In this document: positions 22,020 through 32,069 of the stretch, piece after piece
Numbering within the stretch: position 1 is the first letter of the stretch
Layout of the letters: the number at the start of each line of letters is the position of its first letter
From: Reticulascus tulasneorum
Taxonomy: Eukaryota; Ascomycota; Sordariomycetes; Glomerellales; Reticulascaceae
DNA: 64,000 nucleotides
Assembly: GCA_001557505.1 (NCBI GenBank)
Contig: LSAX01000002.1
Location: forward strand, 2,728,001 to 2,792,000
Direction of reading: 5' to 3'
Notes under the pieces: generated by a model
Told to the model about the DNA's origin: nothing
The model's database searches: none
What the model saw: the letters and a program-made list of their open reading frames with translations, nothing else
Made by a program: the position numbers and the translations under genes

Positions 22020-23961
22020 ATGCGTTCCATTCGAGCGCTCGTCCCACTCTCGCTCTTTGCCGTCGCCCAAGCGACTTCCTGCAGCCCTAGCTTGATACAA
22101 TGGGTGGCTTGCGAAGAAGGTGAATTCAACACCACTTTGCCCGTAGAATGCGGGACTCTACGCGTGCCTTTGGACTATAGTCAACCAGACTCCAATAAAA
22201 CTATTGCCCTCGAGATCTTAAAGATTCCGGCCCTGGTGCAGCCTTCGAAGGGGAGTATTTTTACCAACTTTGGCGGCCCAGGCATTGAGTCACGAACCAG
22301 CTTAATCGGCAGTGCCCCGATTCTCCAACCGTCAGTGAACCCGGCCCAGGGTGATCCCCCAGCCAAAATAATGCGTTTCGCTAAATCTCCATCATTATAG
22401 GCTTAGCGGCGGTCAATACGATCTTCTCGCCTTTGATCCACGGTAAGACCTGGCCCTATCAAATGCTTTGACTCCTTATCTGAATGTGCCGCTAACCGCC
22501 CTCCCACATGCAGCGGTACGGGAAGTACTATGCCATTCGAATGCTTGCCAGACGGATTCCTCCTAGGCATAATGGGCAGCGAGCTTTCGTGGCTTGGCAA
22601 TTCCTCGGATATTGCACTGGGAAGGCAGTGGGCGCGGGGAGCGGCCGACTCCAACATCTGCTTTGAGAGCAACAATGGCACCGGCGACCTCCTTGGTACG
22701 GCATTCGTTGTCAGGGACATGATCAGCGTCGTCGACGCGCTTGGCGAAGATGGAATGCTGAGATACTGGGGTGAGCTCATACGGAGCGAAAACTCGCAAA
22801 TGCCATACTAATATGCCACAATAGGATTCTCATACGGCACGACTCTAGGAGCCACCGCGGCCGCCATGTTCCCTGAGAGAATTGACAGAATGATTATTGA
22901 CGGCGTCTCGAACATACACGAATACTACAATGCGAATGCGTATGTTGCCTCCACTTTTGGACCTTGTCTCCCGTACGAATTACTAAACTTCCCTTAAAAC
23001 AGCGATTTCCAACAATGGTCCGATTCGGACAAGGCGTTCAGCAGCATATTCATCGCCTGCGCCGCCGCCGGTCCAGACAACTGCGATCTTGCCAAGAGCT
23101 ACGAAACAGCGGCCGAGATAGAACAAGCTGTCTGGGACCTGCTCGAGACCCTCAAATACCATCCCATCGTCATCGGGAGCGCCGTCGTCGATTACAGCCT
23201 CCTGAAAGGGTATCTAGGTGGGGTCATTAAGGACACATCCAGTTGGCAAAGTGCAGCCACCCTCCTCGATATGATACTTCGAGGCGACCCGGAAGAACTG
23301 GCCGCGCCAATATCAAAGCTGTACGTATCAGTCACGGATCCCGACAGCGTTGGAGCCGCGGAAAGACTCTGGGCCATCCATTGTAGCGACAGAATCGTCC
23401 GGGCATCGACGTATGAGGAAATCGAGCCCACATTCACGCAGCTGCTTGACACGAGCCGGTTATTCGGCGACCAGGCCACTCAGATCTCCGCCCATTGTGC
23501 GCAGTGGAAATTCCACGCCAAGGAGCAGTACGCCGGAGACTTCAATGTTAAGACAAAGAACCCGATGCTTATAGTCAGCAACACCATTGACGGACACACT
23601 CCACTCAGGTCAGCCCAAAATGCTACTCTGAGCTTTGAGGGAAGCGGTTTGCTGGAGGTCAACGGCACTGGTGTAAGTGAACTGTCGCCGAACTTCTTCT
23701 AGGCAAACTTGGCTTACACATATCTAGCATTGCTCGCTCAGCCTGCCCTCTGCCTGTTTAGTAAAGCAAACCGCGGCCTATTGGCTAGAAGGCACCCTGC
23801 CTGAGCCGGGAACGGTCTGCGCGGTGGATGCACCGCCGTATACCAATATTACGTGGTTTGATGTTTTGTTGCAGTTGGCAGGGAATGAGACAACTCTCCA
23901 GAAGCGGGAGGCCTATACGTTGCCGCCATTGGGGAGCGTTGGTCGCAGATGGTCAATGTAG
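22020..23961 (+). CDS. Secreted alpha/beta hydrolase, TAP-like (tripeptidyl-aminopeptidase family)
   Basis: Six exons (22020-22330, 22401-22442, 22514-22770, 22825-22939, 23003-23672, 23728-23961) give 542 residues. A signal peptide spans about residues 1-21 (LFAVAQATS), followed by paired cysteines. Family blocks run in order: ECGTLRVPLDYSQP, then GSIFTNFGGPG (oxyanion region), YDLLAFDPRGTG, the nucleophile elbow GFSYG (Ser206), and the C-terminal TAP-like domain with NTIDGHTPL (Asp438) and GTGHCSLSLPS (His466). The catalytic triad is therefore complete. Streptomyces tripeptidyl aminopeptidases and fungal homologues remove peptides from N termini, but substrates of fungal members are mostly unknown. 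The first intron uses a GTCAGT donor, which is needed to keep phase. It is convergent with the Zn2Cys6 gene. Confidence 0.9.
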
Positions 23962-24737
23962 TTTTTTTTTTCGCGGACTTTAGGGAGAGGGAGCCATTAG
24001 ACAAGCCGGAGCGGCTGGTGTTCATCGGAGTCGAGTGCATATTGTAGCGACGTGATCATCAGCTATAGTAATATTGAAAGATTTCAATCCGAAAGATCTA
24101 AATTTAAATTGTTATTATTCAAAGTCTTCTCGGCTCTATTCCATGCGTGAAAGGATCAAAGCCACTCCGTTTCGACACCCACATTTCAGCCATGACAGTA
24201 AAAGTGCCATGTCCAGCACTCACAGCCCCTGAACAGTTCAATAAGGGGTTTCTGTACCAAGATCACACAGACTCAAAACCAACTGCCAGATTCCCCATGC
24301 TCGTGCAAACCTTGCCTAGGCTTGCGAGATGGTTGCAAGGAAATTGGAACGTCAGGGGTTCTGCACCACCAATTCAAACACAAGATTTCTCAACTTCAAG
24401 TCCACTCATAGGGGGAGATCTCAATCTTATGCATTGCCAGCTTTGATAAATTGAATTGTCTCGCAGAATATCTAGTTGTCCTCCCGAATGATGTGGTATC
24501 TTTCTCGGCATCTCTGAGATGCGACCCTGTTAACGCCGTTGCAATGACGGATCTAACTCAGCCATGTTCCCCGAGTTTCTGGACTTTCCACGCCGTCCAT
24601 GGGAGTGATGATAAGGTAAAAAGAAGAATGGTGGTGTCTTGTCGTCGTTTCTCATCACAAATCCCGAGCCCGCTTCTCCAAAAACCCCGCCCATCACAGT
24701 ACCAGTGAACTCGTAGCACTATCAAATACGCGTATAT
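23962..24737. other. Intergenic between the hydrolase and Zn2Cys6 genes
   Basis: About 780 bases between convergent stop codons. A 10-T run sits at the hydrolase 3' end and an AT-rich stretch at about 24060-24120 fits 3' processing signals. The rest holds only short unsupported open frames. Confidence 0.5.
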
Positions 24738-26414
24738 CTAAGCCATGTACAACGGCTTCTCCGGTTCCAGAGACCGCAGCGCCAGCACCTTTGCTATATC
24801 AGGTGGCGAACAGCCCTCTAAGGGCGGTAGACCAACCTGTTCTCGCGTCCAGGCAATACCCTCGCGCACATCAGAGAGTTCTCCGATCGGGGACTGTAAT
24901 AAGAGCTCCGAAATCTCCTTCACAACGTCTCTCCCCGCCGAAAACACAAACCACATCATGGGATCCATGCTCGTCCGATTCATAAGCACCCCCCAGTACA
25001 TCACGATGAACAGAGCCACCGGCTCCCGCGCCTTGAACGATTCAGCAAACTCCGTACCTGCCACCGCGATCACCGACCAAAAGTGCCCTTTTATCCGATT
25101 CTGAAGATCCTCAGCGAAGCAGTACTTCGTCTGACCGACCGCGAGCCGATATGCCATGATCTCGTTTGCGATCGGCCCTTCCTCGCCGGCCATCCGAGCC
25201 GCCTCGCTGCTCGGGGGCAAGCGCACCTGGCGGCTGACGGATGAGAGGCGTGAAATTGCAATCATCGTTTCGATGTCGAGAGCATCCATCAATTCCAGCG
25301 ACATTGGATACTCTTTTACTATAACGGCCGTGGAAGCCGGACTCTCGAGAAGCCAGTCTAGGTTGACCCAGGCGATTTGGCAGGCGCCGAGAATCATGGT
25401 AAAGGCCATGTTCACATGGTCAATGGCGCTTAGATGCTTAACAGGTACAGCAAAGTTAAAGATGGCCGCGATCATGGCAAAATGATACAGAAGGTGGAGA
25501 TTCTCCGCATTGATGTCGTTGGTCTGATTGCGAAAGTCGGCGCTGGCCTTGTTGCAGTACTCCACGGCGGTGCGGAGATAAGTCCCGGACTCGTCCGCGG
25601 AGTGCAGGGCCAGATCCGCGGCCGCTATGGCGAAGATGCCGTTCATAAGATAGCTATTTCTGAGGGCGGCACGAGGGAGATAGTTCTGAAGGAAGGGCTG
25701 GCACTCGGGGATAGCGTAGAATGCGGTCCACGTCCTCGTCGTCCATCGGTGCAGGAGTTCCAGCTCGAGCAGCCGGTTTTCTTCTGAGATGGTCGAGAAG
25801 GCGGCTGCGGAAGGGCTGAGGGAGGCGACGGATAAGCTGCTGTGCGATGGACTGGCCAGCATTGAGCTTGACGACCGTTCTGCAGACCCGCTCGTCGTCC
25901 TTTCTATGGACGACGGATCTTCAGAGCCGCTGGTCGGGCTCCCTGACGCATCGTTGGCACGTCGGGAAAACGACTTGGGGCTGCCACTGCTGGACCCCGC
26001 TTTCGAAGAAGCAGGATAGACGCAGTCAGTCTTTCGAATGACACAGTTCGCACAAGGCGGGCCCTGCTCATCGCACTGGTTCACAGAGTTAGCAATCGTT
26101 GTGGTTACGGAAGAGGGTAATTTGGTGATAATTGGGGTTGGTGGTGAGGCATATAGGGGGGGGGATTGGCCATCTATAGCTGAACAGTACACGATCCCCC
26201 CGTACTGGAGCTTCGGCTTCAGTCCGCCAACCCCGCGAAGCGTGGAAAGGCAAAGGGTCGGATAGTTTGAGGCTGGGCTTACTTTTACATGTCTCGTCTT
26301 GCAGTTATTACACCCTCTGCGAGACTTCTTGTGTGACTTTCTCTTCTGCATTGCGATTGTCGGGTTGCTCTTGACACTGGAATTGGGGAGATTATCGTGA
26401 GGAAGATAGGGCAT
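24738..26414 (-). CDS. Zn2Cys6 fungal transcription factor (Upc2/sterol-uptake-control-like)
   Basis: Two exons (26283-26414 and 24738-26075) give 489 residues. The basic N terminus (QKRKSHKKSRRG) leads into a complete zinc cluster with C-X2-C-X6-C-X6-C-X2-C-X6-C spacing, joined across the intron after the second cysteine and a Lys/Arg/His stretch. A Ser-rich linker follows, then an all-helical regulatory domain (ENRLLELELLHRWTTRTWTAF, NSYLMNGIFAIAAADLALH) of the type found in Upc2/Ecm22-like fungal regulators. It should bind CGG-containing sites in the nucleus; targets are unknown and the neighbouring secreted hydrolase is only a candidate. The 207-nt intron is a multiple of three with no in-frame stop, so unspliced RNA would encode a 558-residue form with a broken zinc cluster. 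Confidence 0.9.
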   Translation of the reverse strand: MPYLPHDNLPNSSVKSNPTIAMQKRKSHKKSRRGCNNCKTRHVKVSPASNYPTLCLSTLRGVGGLKPKLQYGGIVYCSAIDGQSPPLYASPPTPIITKLPSSVTTTIANSVNQCDEQGPPCANCVIRKTDCVYPASSKAGSSSGSPKSFSRRANDASGSPTSGSEDPSSIERTTSGSAERSSSSMLASPSHSSLSVASLSPSAAAFSTISEENRLLELELLHRWTTRTWTAFYAIPECQPFLQNYLPRAALRNSYLMNGIFAIAAADLALHSADESGTYLRTAVEYCNKASADFRNQTNDINAENLHLLYHFAMIAAIFNFAVPVKHLSAIDHVNMAFTMILGACQIAWVNLDWLLESPASTAVIVKEYPMSLELMDALDIETMIAISRLSSVSRQVRLPPSSEAARMAGEEGPIANEIMAYRLAVGQTKYCFAEDLQNRIKGHFWSVIAVAGTEFAESFKAREPVALFIVMYWGVLMNRTSMDPMMWFVFSAGRDVVKEISELLLQSPIGELSDVREGIAWTREQVGLPPLEGCSPPDIAKVLALRSLEPEKPLYMA

Positions 26415-29145
26415 TTTAATAATGCGGGTCAGTGTTCCTCATAGGGCTGAAATTAAGGTCCCGAGAGTCCGCCTTTAAAGGATTTACCCCTGTGGCGGTG
26501 CAGAGGCAATACCTGTAGAGATTCCTACAGCCCCAACCTCGCCAACCGATCGGCAGGCCAATTGTAGCTGGTGGTGGCATCCATCCATTGCCGTGTTCGT
26601 AGCTCGCTTTACTGTTCCTCTTTAGGTAGTCTGTTCCTTGGTAGGGCCGATGTATAGAATGCATTCATGCAGTTAAACAGTTTACGAATATGACTGGGTA
26701 ACAAAAGAGTCACTTGCTGACTCTCGAATTCCAAGTGACTAAGGAAGCTCTAGTATTACAAGTTGATAAGGGCTTGACTAGGAGGCTACTGTATCGTCAA
26801 TGGTGATTGGCCCGATTTGTAACGTTGGTAGCAACAGTCTTCTTCGGCTACCGTATAGAGCCTTTGGCAGAGGCACCACCAATCGATTTCTCCTTCAGAG
26901 TGTACTCTGACTCATGCCTCTCGCGTCGTTTTCGGGATAATTACACGAAAGGCGAAGTGCCGTGGAATTCTTCGGGCGATTCGGTCTCGGCGGCTTCGGC
27001 CGCCAAAAGGCCAGTTGCCTCTTTGGGACGTTTATGGGGGAACAACTCGGCCGACTTGGCGGGACGATCTGCTACCTGGTCGATCGATCAAGTATGACCT
27101 AAGCACTAGCAGTACTTACTCTGGACAACTATCTTGTGACATTAATAATTCAACTCGAGCTCTGGCACGGAACGCGCACCAACTGGTCGAACTCATGCAA
27201 AGTTCTGAGTCATCCTCTGTCACGCCAAGTCAATTCTTTGATATCTGCAGCAAGGCTGCCAGTTCCTTCTGAGAACCTTGCAGGGCCGGGGCAGGCAATT
27301 TCGGCAACACATTCAGATCTGATATGTGAGGACAGTCTAGACCCGCGTATGTCGATTGAGTGGGCGGCGGAGTTTGATACAGTTGTCGTATGTATTATGG
27401 TGCGAGGCCGCATCCGGCATCCAATCCTCAATGCTGTGCGTATCAGCCAATTCCGACTGGGTTCTCCAGTCTAACCGACCATTCAGAATTCAGCACTCTA
27501 CTTGCTCAATTCTGTAAATAGTAATTGTTCAGAGTCACCGGTTCCATACGCAACATCAGTGTGGCGCATTGTGATCTACCACCGCAAGACAGAGCGTCGA
27601 TCCTTTTCCTGATGGAGAGGCCTAGTCGGAGCCGCCACTGCTCCGTAAAAAGATATCGAACAGGAACCTATCACGGCAGCCTCAGAGAAGCACTGAGACG
27701 GGCTCACCGAGGGAAGCCTTCACCGTGCAGCATGGCACGGGGTGTCCTCCGATAAGTAGATGTCGGGGACCCCATGCGAACAATGATACGGTTATCGCAG
27801 CCCTAGCCGGCTATAGTACTGATTGCGGTATAAGAGATTGACAGAGATAGAGGACAACCTGAATCATCATCCTCGAATAGACAAGACAGGGACAGCAGAG
27901 TGAGATCCGATGGCAGTCAACAAGACATTGAGTAGAACGAGCAAAGCCAAGAGCAAAAGCAAGCACATTGTGGGATCTTGACGCAGAATCTCAGGGAAGT
28001 TGTTACGCGTGGCCCAGCAAGCGGAAGAGGGCTGACAGATCAGCAAGTTTAATTCTTTGTAGGCATTGCAACGGGTAGTATGGTATTGCACTGCGTCAAC
28101 CTGTTCAAAGCGGTGCTGCAATTATTGAGTGTGCATAATGCGTTGTCTGCCAATATTTAGTCGAGGCGTTGTCTAGCCCGTTAGCAGACTTGGCGAGTCT
28201 GCATCACCAGAGGACGCAATGCTGCTATTGTCGCGGACTAATTAGTCAGTTGGGATAGAAAGGCGCCAAGGTATGTACACAAAGCAGCAGTTGCTTTGTG
28301 TGATATGTCGTCCAACAGACTCGAGGAGGTTTGTTTCTCGGAACGGTGGGATTTCAAGCCGAACCTTTTCGCGCTTACCTTATTTAAATGCGGTTGCATG
28401 TTCTTCGAAATCTGGATGACGACGTTGGAAATCATATGTCAGCAGATTTGTTGGCCGGGGAAGAAGGCTGCAAGGTGTGGGTTTGGTGGGGGAGGTACTG
28501 GAATAGGTAGCTAAGGTAATAAACTTGGTTGCTGTGCAGCAACAGCATCGTAATGCGGAGGGTAACCGGGTTTCTGGCCAGGGTACGCTAACTGCACGGA
28601 GTTTACCCAACTTACAGGGCCCATGTCGCCTGAATCCTCGGTTTCGGGTCCACTGGAGGCAGCTAACTTCCTTGAGTTTGTTACCTCGCCTTTCCCCGAT
28701 TTCCCCAATCACACCCGATCTTAATCATCCCACTTTCTTGCCTTGTTTTCCATATTCCCGCACCAGGCTGCCCTTCCGCATCTTGGACTCACCCCCATCC
28801 CATCCCGCCTTCAATCATTATATTGCAATTCACATCACTCGTTTTTGGCAGTTCAAAGTTACCGCAGTCCTGATCCGGTGCATCAAATAGTCACTTTTTG
28901 CTGGCGCCTGCTTACATGTTGATTGAACCGAGATTACGCCACTTCCACGATTAGACCGGCTGCTGGGGTGACGCGCATTCTCGCGACCGATCGCATTGGG
29001 ACGAGGGGCTCTGCCTTGCGACACTCACCATCACCTTCTGCCGCGCCAAGGGAGCTTGTGACTATCCGACGGGTATAGCTCATCGCGAATCGGGCTACCT
29101 TTCTATACTTTACCGCTCAGAACCATTTACTCCCCGCCGACGACG
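26415..29145. other. Gene-poor 2.7-kb region
   Basis: No protein was recognised. Open frames at 26807-27097, 27015-27272 and 27136-27474 are short and unrelated to known families. A GC-rich hairpin lies at 26989-27004. The last 450 bases before 29146 are CT-rich and look like the leader of the next gene. Promoter DNA of the Zn2Cys6 gene should occupy the left end. Confidence 0.5.
26989..27004. other. Perfect GC hairpin with TTCG loop
   Basis: The arms GGCGGC and GCCGCC flank a TTCG loop, a 6-bp all-GC stem with a UUCG tetraloop that would be very stable in RNA. It stands alone in a gene-poor stretch and no function is shown. Confidence 0.7.
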
Positions 29146-29820
29146 ATGCCACCCTTCTTAATACCACGACGCGGCTTCCCCGCGAACCTCGTATCCATCC
29201 CTCTCCCAAGGCGCGCATCACCCGAAGACCTCGCATCAATTCTCCCGCGACAAGACTCCGAGCCATCGGTTGTCATTCCGGCACATTATGGTGGGCTTTC
29301 CAACGCCCCGGAACCCGGCACCGTAGCCGGCATCGTCCTCGGTTCGGTGGCAGGCTTCCTCCTCATCCTCTGGCTCATATATACGTGCGTCAACTTCGGT
29401 CAGCCTGTCGACTCCTCCTCTTCATACACCGCCGGCGCTTCCGCCATGTCTCGCCGTTCGCGCAGCAGACACCACAAACACAGCTCGCCGAGGGCGCGCG
29501 TCATTGCGACAGAAGAGATTCGGACGCGACAGAGCGGGGGTGGACCAGTTATCATCGATGCCGAGCCGGTGGTGATGCAGGAGCGGAGGTCCAGCCGCAC
29601 TGCGCCGAGAGTGGTGGTAGATGATGACGACGACGAGGAGGTTGTAGTGATCGAGGAGCACAGCCCACCGAGACGGAGGGGGGGTAGTGGGCGACGCAGC
29701 AGCGAGAGGCATTCGAGGAGAGAGAGCGGTTACTATCGCGAGGTAGACCCGGATCGATACGCAGGCGGGGACGCGCCGCCGAGGGATATGAGCCGGAGGG
29801 GAAGTCGGAGGAGGAGTTGA
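29146..29820 (+). CDS. Single-pass membrane protein with basic/acidic low-complexity tail, unknown function
   Basis: An uninterrupted 224-residue frame. The N-terminal third is Pro/Arg-rich (RRGFPANLVSIPLPRR). One clear membrane segment sits at about residues 61-84 (AGIVLGSVAGFLLILWLIYTC) after a polar PAHYGG...PEPGT stretch. The C-terminal part is cytosolic-type low complexity: an Arg/Ser/His run, an Asp/Glu/Val block (VVVDDDDDEEVVVIEE), then Arg/Ser/Gly repeats ending SRRGSRRRS. Proteins of this shape are widespread in Pezizomycotina and are annotated only as hypothetical. It follows a long CT-rich leader, which supports expression. Its location (plasma membrane or ER) is inferred only from the membrane segment. 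Confidence 0.75.
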   Translation: MPPFLIPRRGFPANLVSIPLPRRASPEDLASILPRQDSEPSVVIPAHYGGLSNAPEPGTVAGIVLGSVAGFLLILWLIYTCVNFGQPVDSSSSYTAGASAMSRRSRSRHHKHSSPRARVIATEEIRTRQSGGGPVIIDAEPVVMQERRSSRTAPRVVVDDDDDEEVVVIEEHSPPRRRGGSGRRSSERHSRRESGYYREVDPDRYAGGDAPPRDMSRRGSRRRS

Positions 29821-30742
29821 GTGATTGACTTGTAGTGGGATACGTTGTTCCGGACATATTTGATATGAGTCGGGAGACTGGGGAGGATGTATGGCTTGAT
29901 GTGTTTGCGATTGTCTACGGGTAAGTTGTTGGTCAATAATCTGAGAGGGTGCAGACCTGGGAGAGCAGATTTTCTTGAGTTGGAACAAGGTCGCATTATG
30001 TGGTTGGGATGCTCAGCCCGTATAATACAGGGAAGGGATGGCATGGGAGCATATGATGGCGAGCTGTTTTGCTTATTGAATGTCTATGGTATAGGCACGA
30101 AGAAGGCTCTGTCTGGGGATAGGCGTGGGCACATGTTGTATGGATATAGTACGGTCAGGTCATTTTTCGATACCTTCCTTCGACTACTAGCAGTGGTCTC
30201 GGAGCCATGGGGTGATGCCTGCAAAGAGGTATGTTAGGCATCGTAGAGAAGGCAGCTGCTTAAATTCACAGAGTACATGTTTATTGTCGTATCCAGCTAT
30301 TCTCTGGTCGTTCTCGATTCCATGACCGCTTGCCCACAAGCTGCCTGCCAAACTATGCCCATACTTTCATGAACCCCATGATTGTTAATGTCGGACCAGT
30401 ACTTTATGAATAGCTCAGAATACAGGAAGGATAGACGACAAGAGACTATATTATTTCTACAAGCTGCTAGTCAGGACGTTGAGAAAGCAGGAACACAGGT
30501 TCTGATCCCCCTTCCTATGGGGGGCCATTTTCACATGCTTCCTGCAGCCCAGATCTGACTGCAGAATCGGATCCTTTTTCGAGTTTCGGGATGACATCAC
30601 CAGCATACCCGCGTCCCAAAGCTCCACTAACGGCAATCCGGATCTCACATCGCGTTTGTCTCCAAGACGTCTTCCTCGCCAATTCGACTTTTTCTGGCCT
30701 TTCTACATACCATAAAAATCGACGTAAATCAAATCAGAGGCC
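29821..30742. other. Intergenic, 3' flank of the membrane protein and promoter of the SigF-like gene
   Basis: About 920 bases with no convincing gene. A plus-strand open frame at 29887-30237 has unremarkable composition and no recognised motif. Sequence near 30590-30740 is the probable promoter and leader of the next gene. Confidence 0.5.
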
Positions 30743-31635
30743 ATGGATCACCCAGGTGAGTTACAATGCCCCCCCTAAACACAAACTCGAGGATGCACGA
30801 GCTTGTGCCGCTCCTTGTGCAGATCCGATCCTCGCCAAGAGATGCAGGTCATCAAGCTGCAACATCCCCCCAATTGAGGCTCGCTGAGCCCTACATGTTT
30901 AAACTTGGCAAAATCAAAAACTGACAATTCTCAAAGTCAAGGAGATCAAGGGTGTAATCACCAAGCTCTGCCAGGGCTCGCCGGCCGAGCAGGAAGATAC
31001 CATCAACACCTACTTCACCTCCAATGCCGAGTTCACGCACCCCTTCTGCTGGGTCCCTGCATTTGGGGACTACAAGATCCCATTCTTCAACGCCATCAAC
31101 TCGCGGTTTCTAGTCTTGATGGTGTATCGCTGGTATAGGCTTCTCAGTCCCCGCATTGAACTCGAAATCGAATCTACTTGTGAGACCCTTTTCCTGACTT
31201 ACACGCACGAGGTATGAAGCTAAACACCATACAGCATATGACCAAAAGGCCAACCTCCTTTACGTCTCACTCAAACAGACCTTCAAGCTCTGGTTCGTCC
31301 CCTTCTACGTCGCCCATGTTTCCCTTGTCACAGTCCTCCGCCTGGAGGAAAGGTCCATCGACGCGAACGGGACTGTCCTTGATGGACCCGTCGACAAGGA
31401 CACCATTGGGACCCGCCAGAAGCTATTCATCGCCAGCCAGAACGATCTGTACCAAGTCAACGAGTTTCTCAACTTTCTACTGCCCGGGTTTGGCGGTGTT
31501 CTATGGGCTATGTGGCAGGTGGTGAGCACTGTGCTCTGCTCTATTGGAACCCTGCTCTGCACACCAGTGACGTATTTTGCGCAACAGTTTTATGATGATA
31601 AGAAGAATCAGAAGGTGCAGGGGAAGCTTGCTTGA
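30743..31635 (+). CDS. SigF-like / NTF2-like domain protein
   Basis: Exons 30743-30755, 30937-31179 and 31235-31635 give 218 residues; the first coding exon is just 13 nt (MDHP plus one base). The spliced start continues VKEIKGVITKLCQGSPAEQE. The NTF2-like fold follows: an N-terminal helix, then TYFTSNAEFTHPFCWVPAFG and NLLYVSLKQTFKLWFVPFY. Two hydrophobic stretches (LWFVPFYVAHVSLVTVL, and GFGGVLWAMWQVVSTVLCSIG) suggest membrane association. The short final tail is Lys/Gln-rich. Fungal databases label this family SigF-like NTF2-like, without a known biochemical role. The tiny first exon means the start codon rests on good splice signals (GGTGAG and TCTCAAAG) rather than on length. Confidence 0.82.
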
Positions 31636-32069
31636 ATTAGAGGGATATTGAAGGCTGTGTCGTGGGTCTGTTGCCAGCCTTTGATCATTGGGAAATACTA
31701 TAGATATGGAAAGGCGAATAGATATAGAGCATCGTTGTTCTTGTGTGAACCTCGTCTTGACCTCCATTCCCATCTTTGCTCCCATGCACGCGCTATGTAC
31801 TCTTGCCTATTCCTTTTACTGTCTGCATGGTCATACACGCCTCAATAATGAATATCGTGTAGAAGTCCTCACGAATCACCGTACACATGCCATCGATCAC
31901 TCTCACCCAGACGAGCTACACTCGTGCCGGCTTGCCACCCGATGCCAAAGGATAAGCAGACGTTGAATCCTACGATGTCCAACTCGCAGTTCCGCTGCTC
32001 AATTCTGAGGTGAGTAGCATTGCGTCGAGTCTATAGCCAAGCCTGAAATTCCCACTTATGCAGCCCGGC
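31636..32069. other. Intergenic between SigF-like gene and the convergent hypothetical gene
   Basis: About 430 bases between convergent stop codons. Only short unsupported open frames are present. It is expected to hold both 3' untranslated regions. Confidence 0.5.

Noticed and set aside
24738..26414. Unspliced 558-codon reading of the Zn2Cys6 gene as the main product
   Set aside because: It would insert 69 residues between the cysteines of the zinc cluster; good donor and acceptor sites restore the exact C6 spacing.
26807..27474. Three overlapping plus-strand frames in the gene-poor region
   Set aside because: Short, in different frames, and not joinable with plausible splice sites to a known family.
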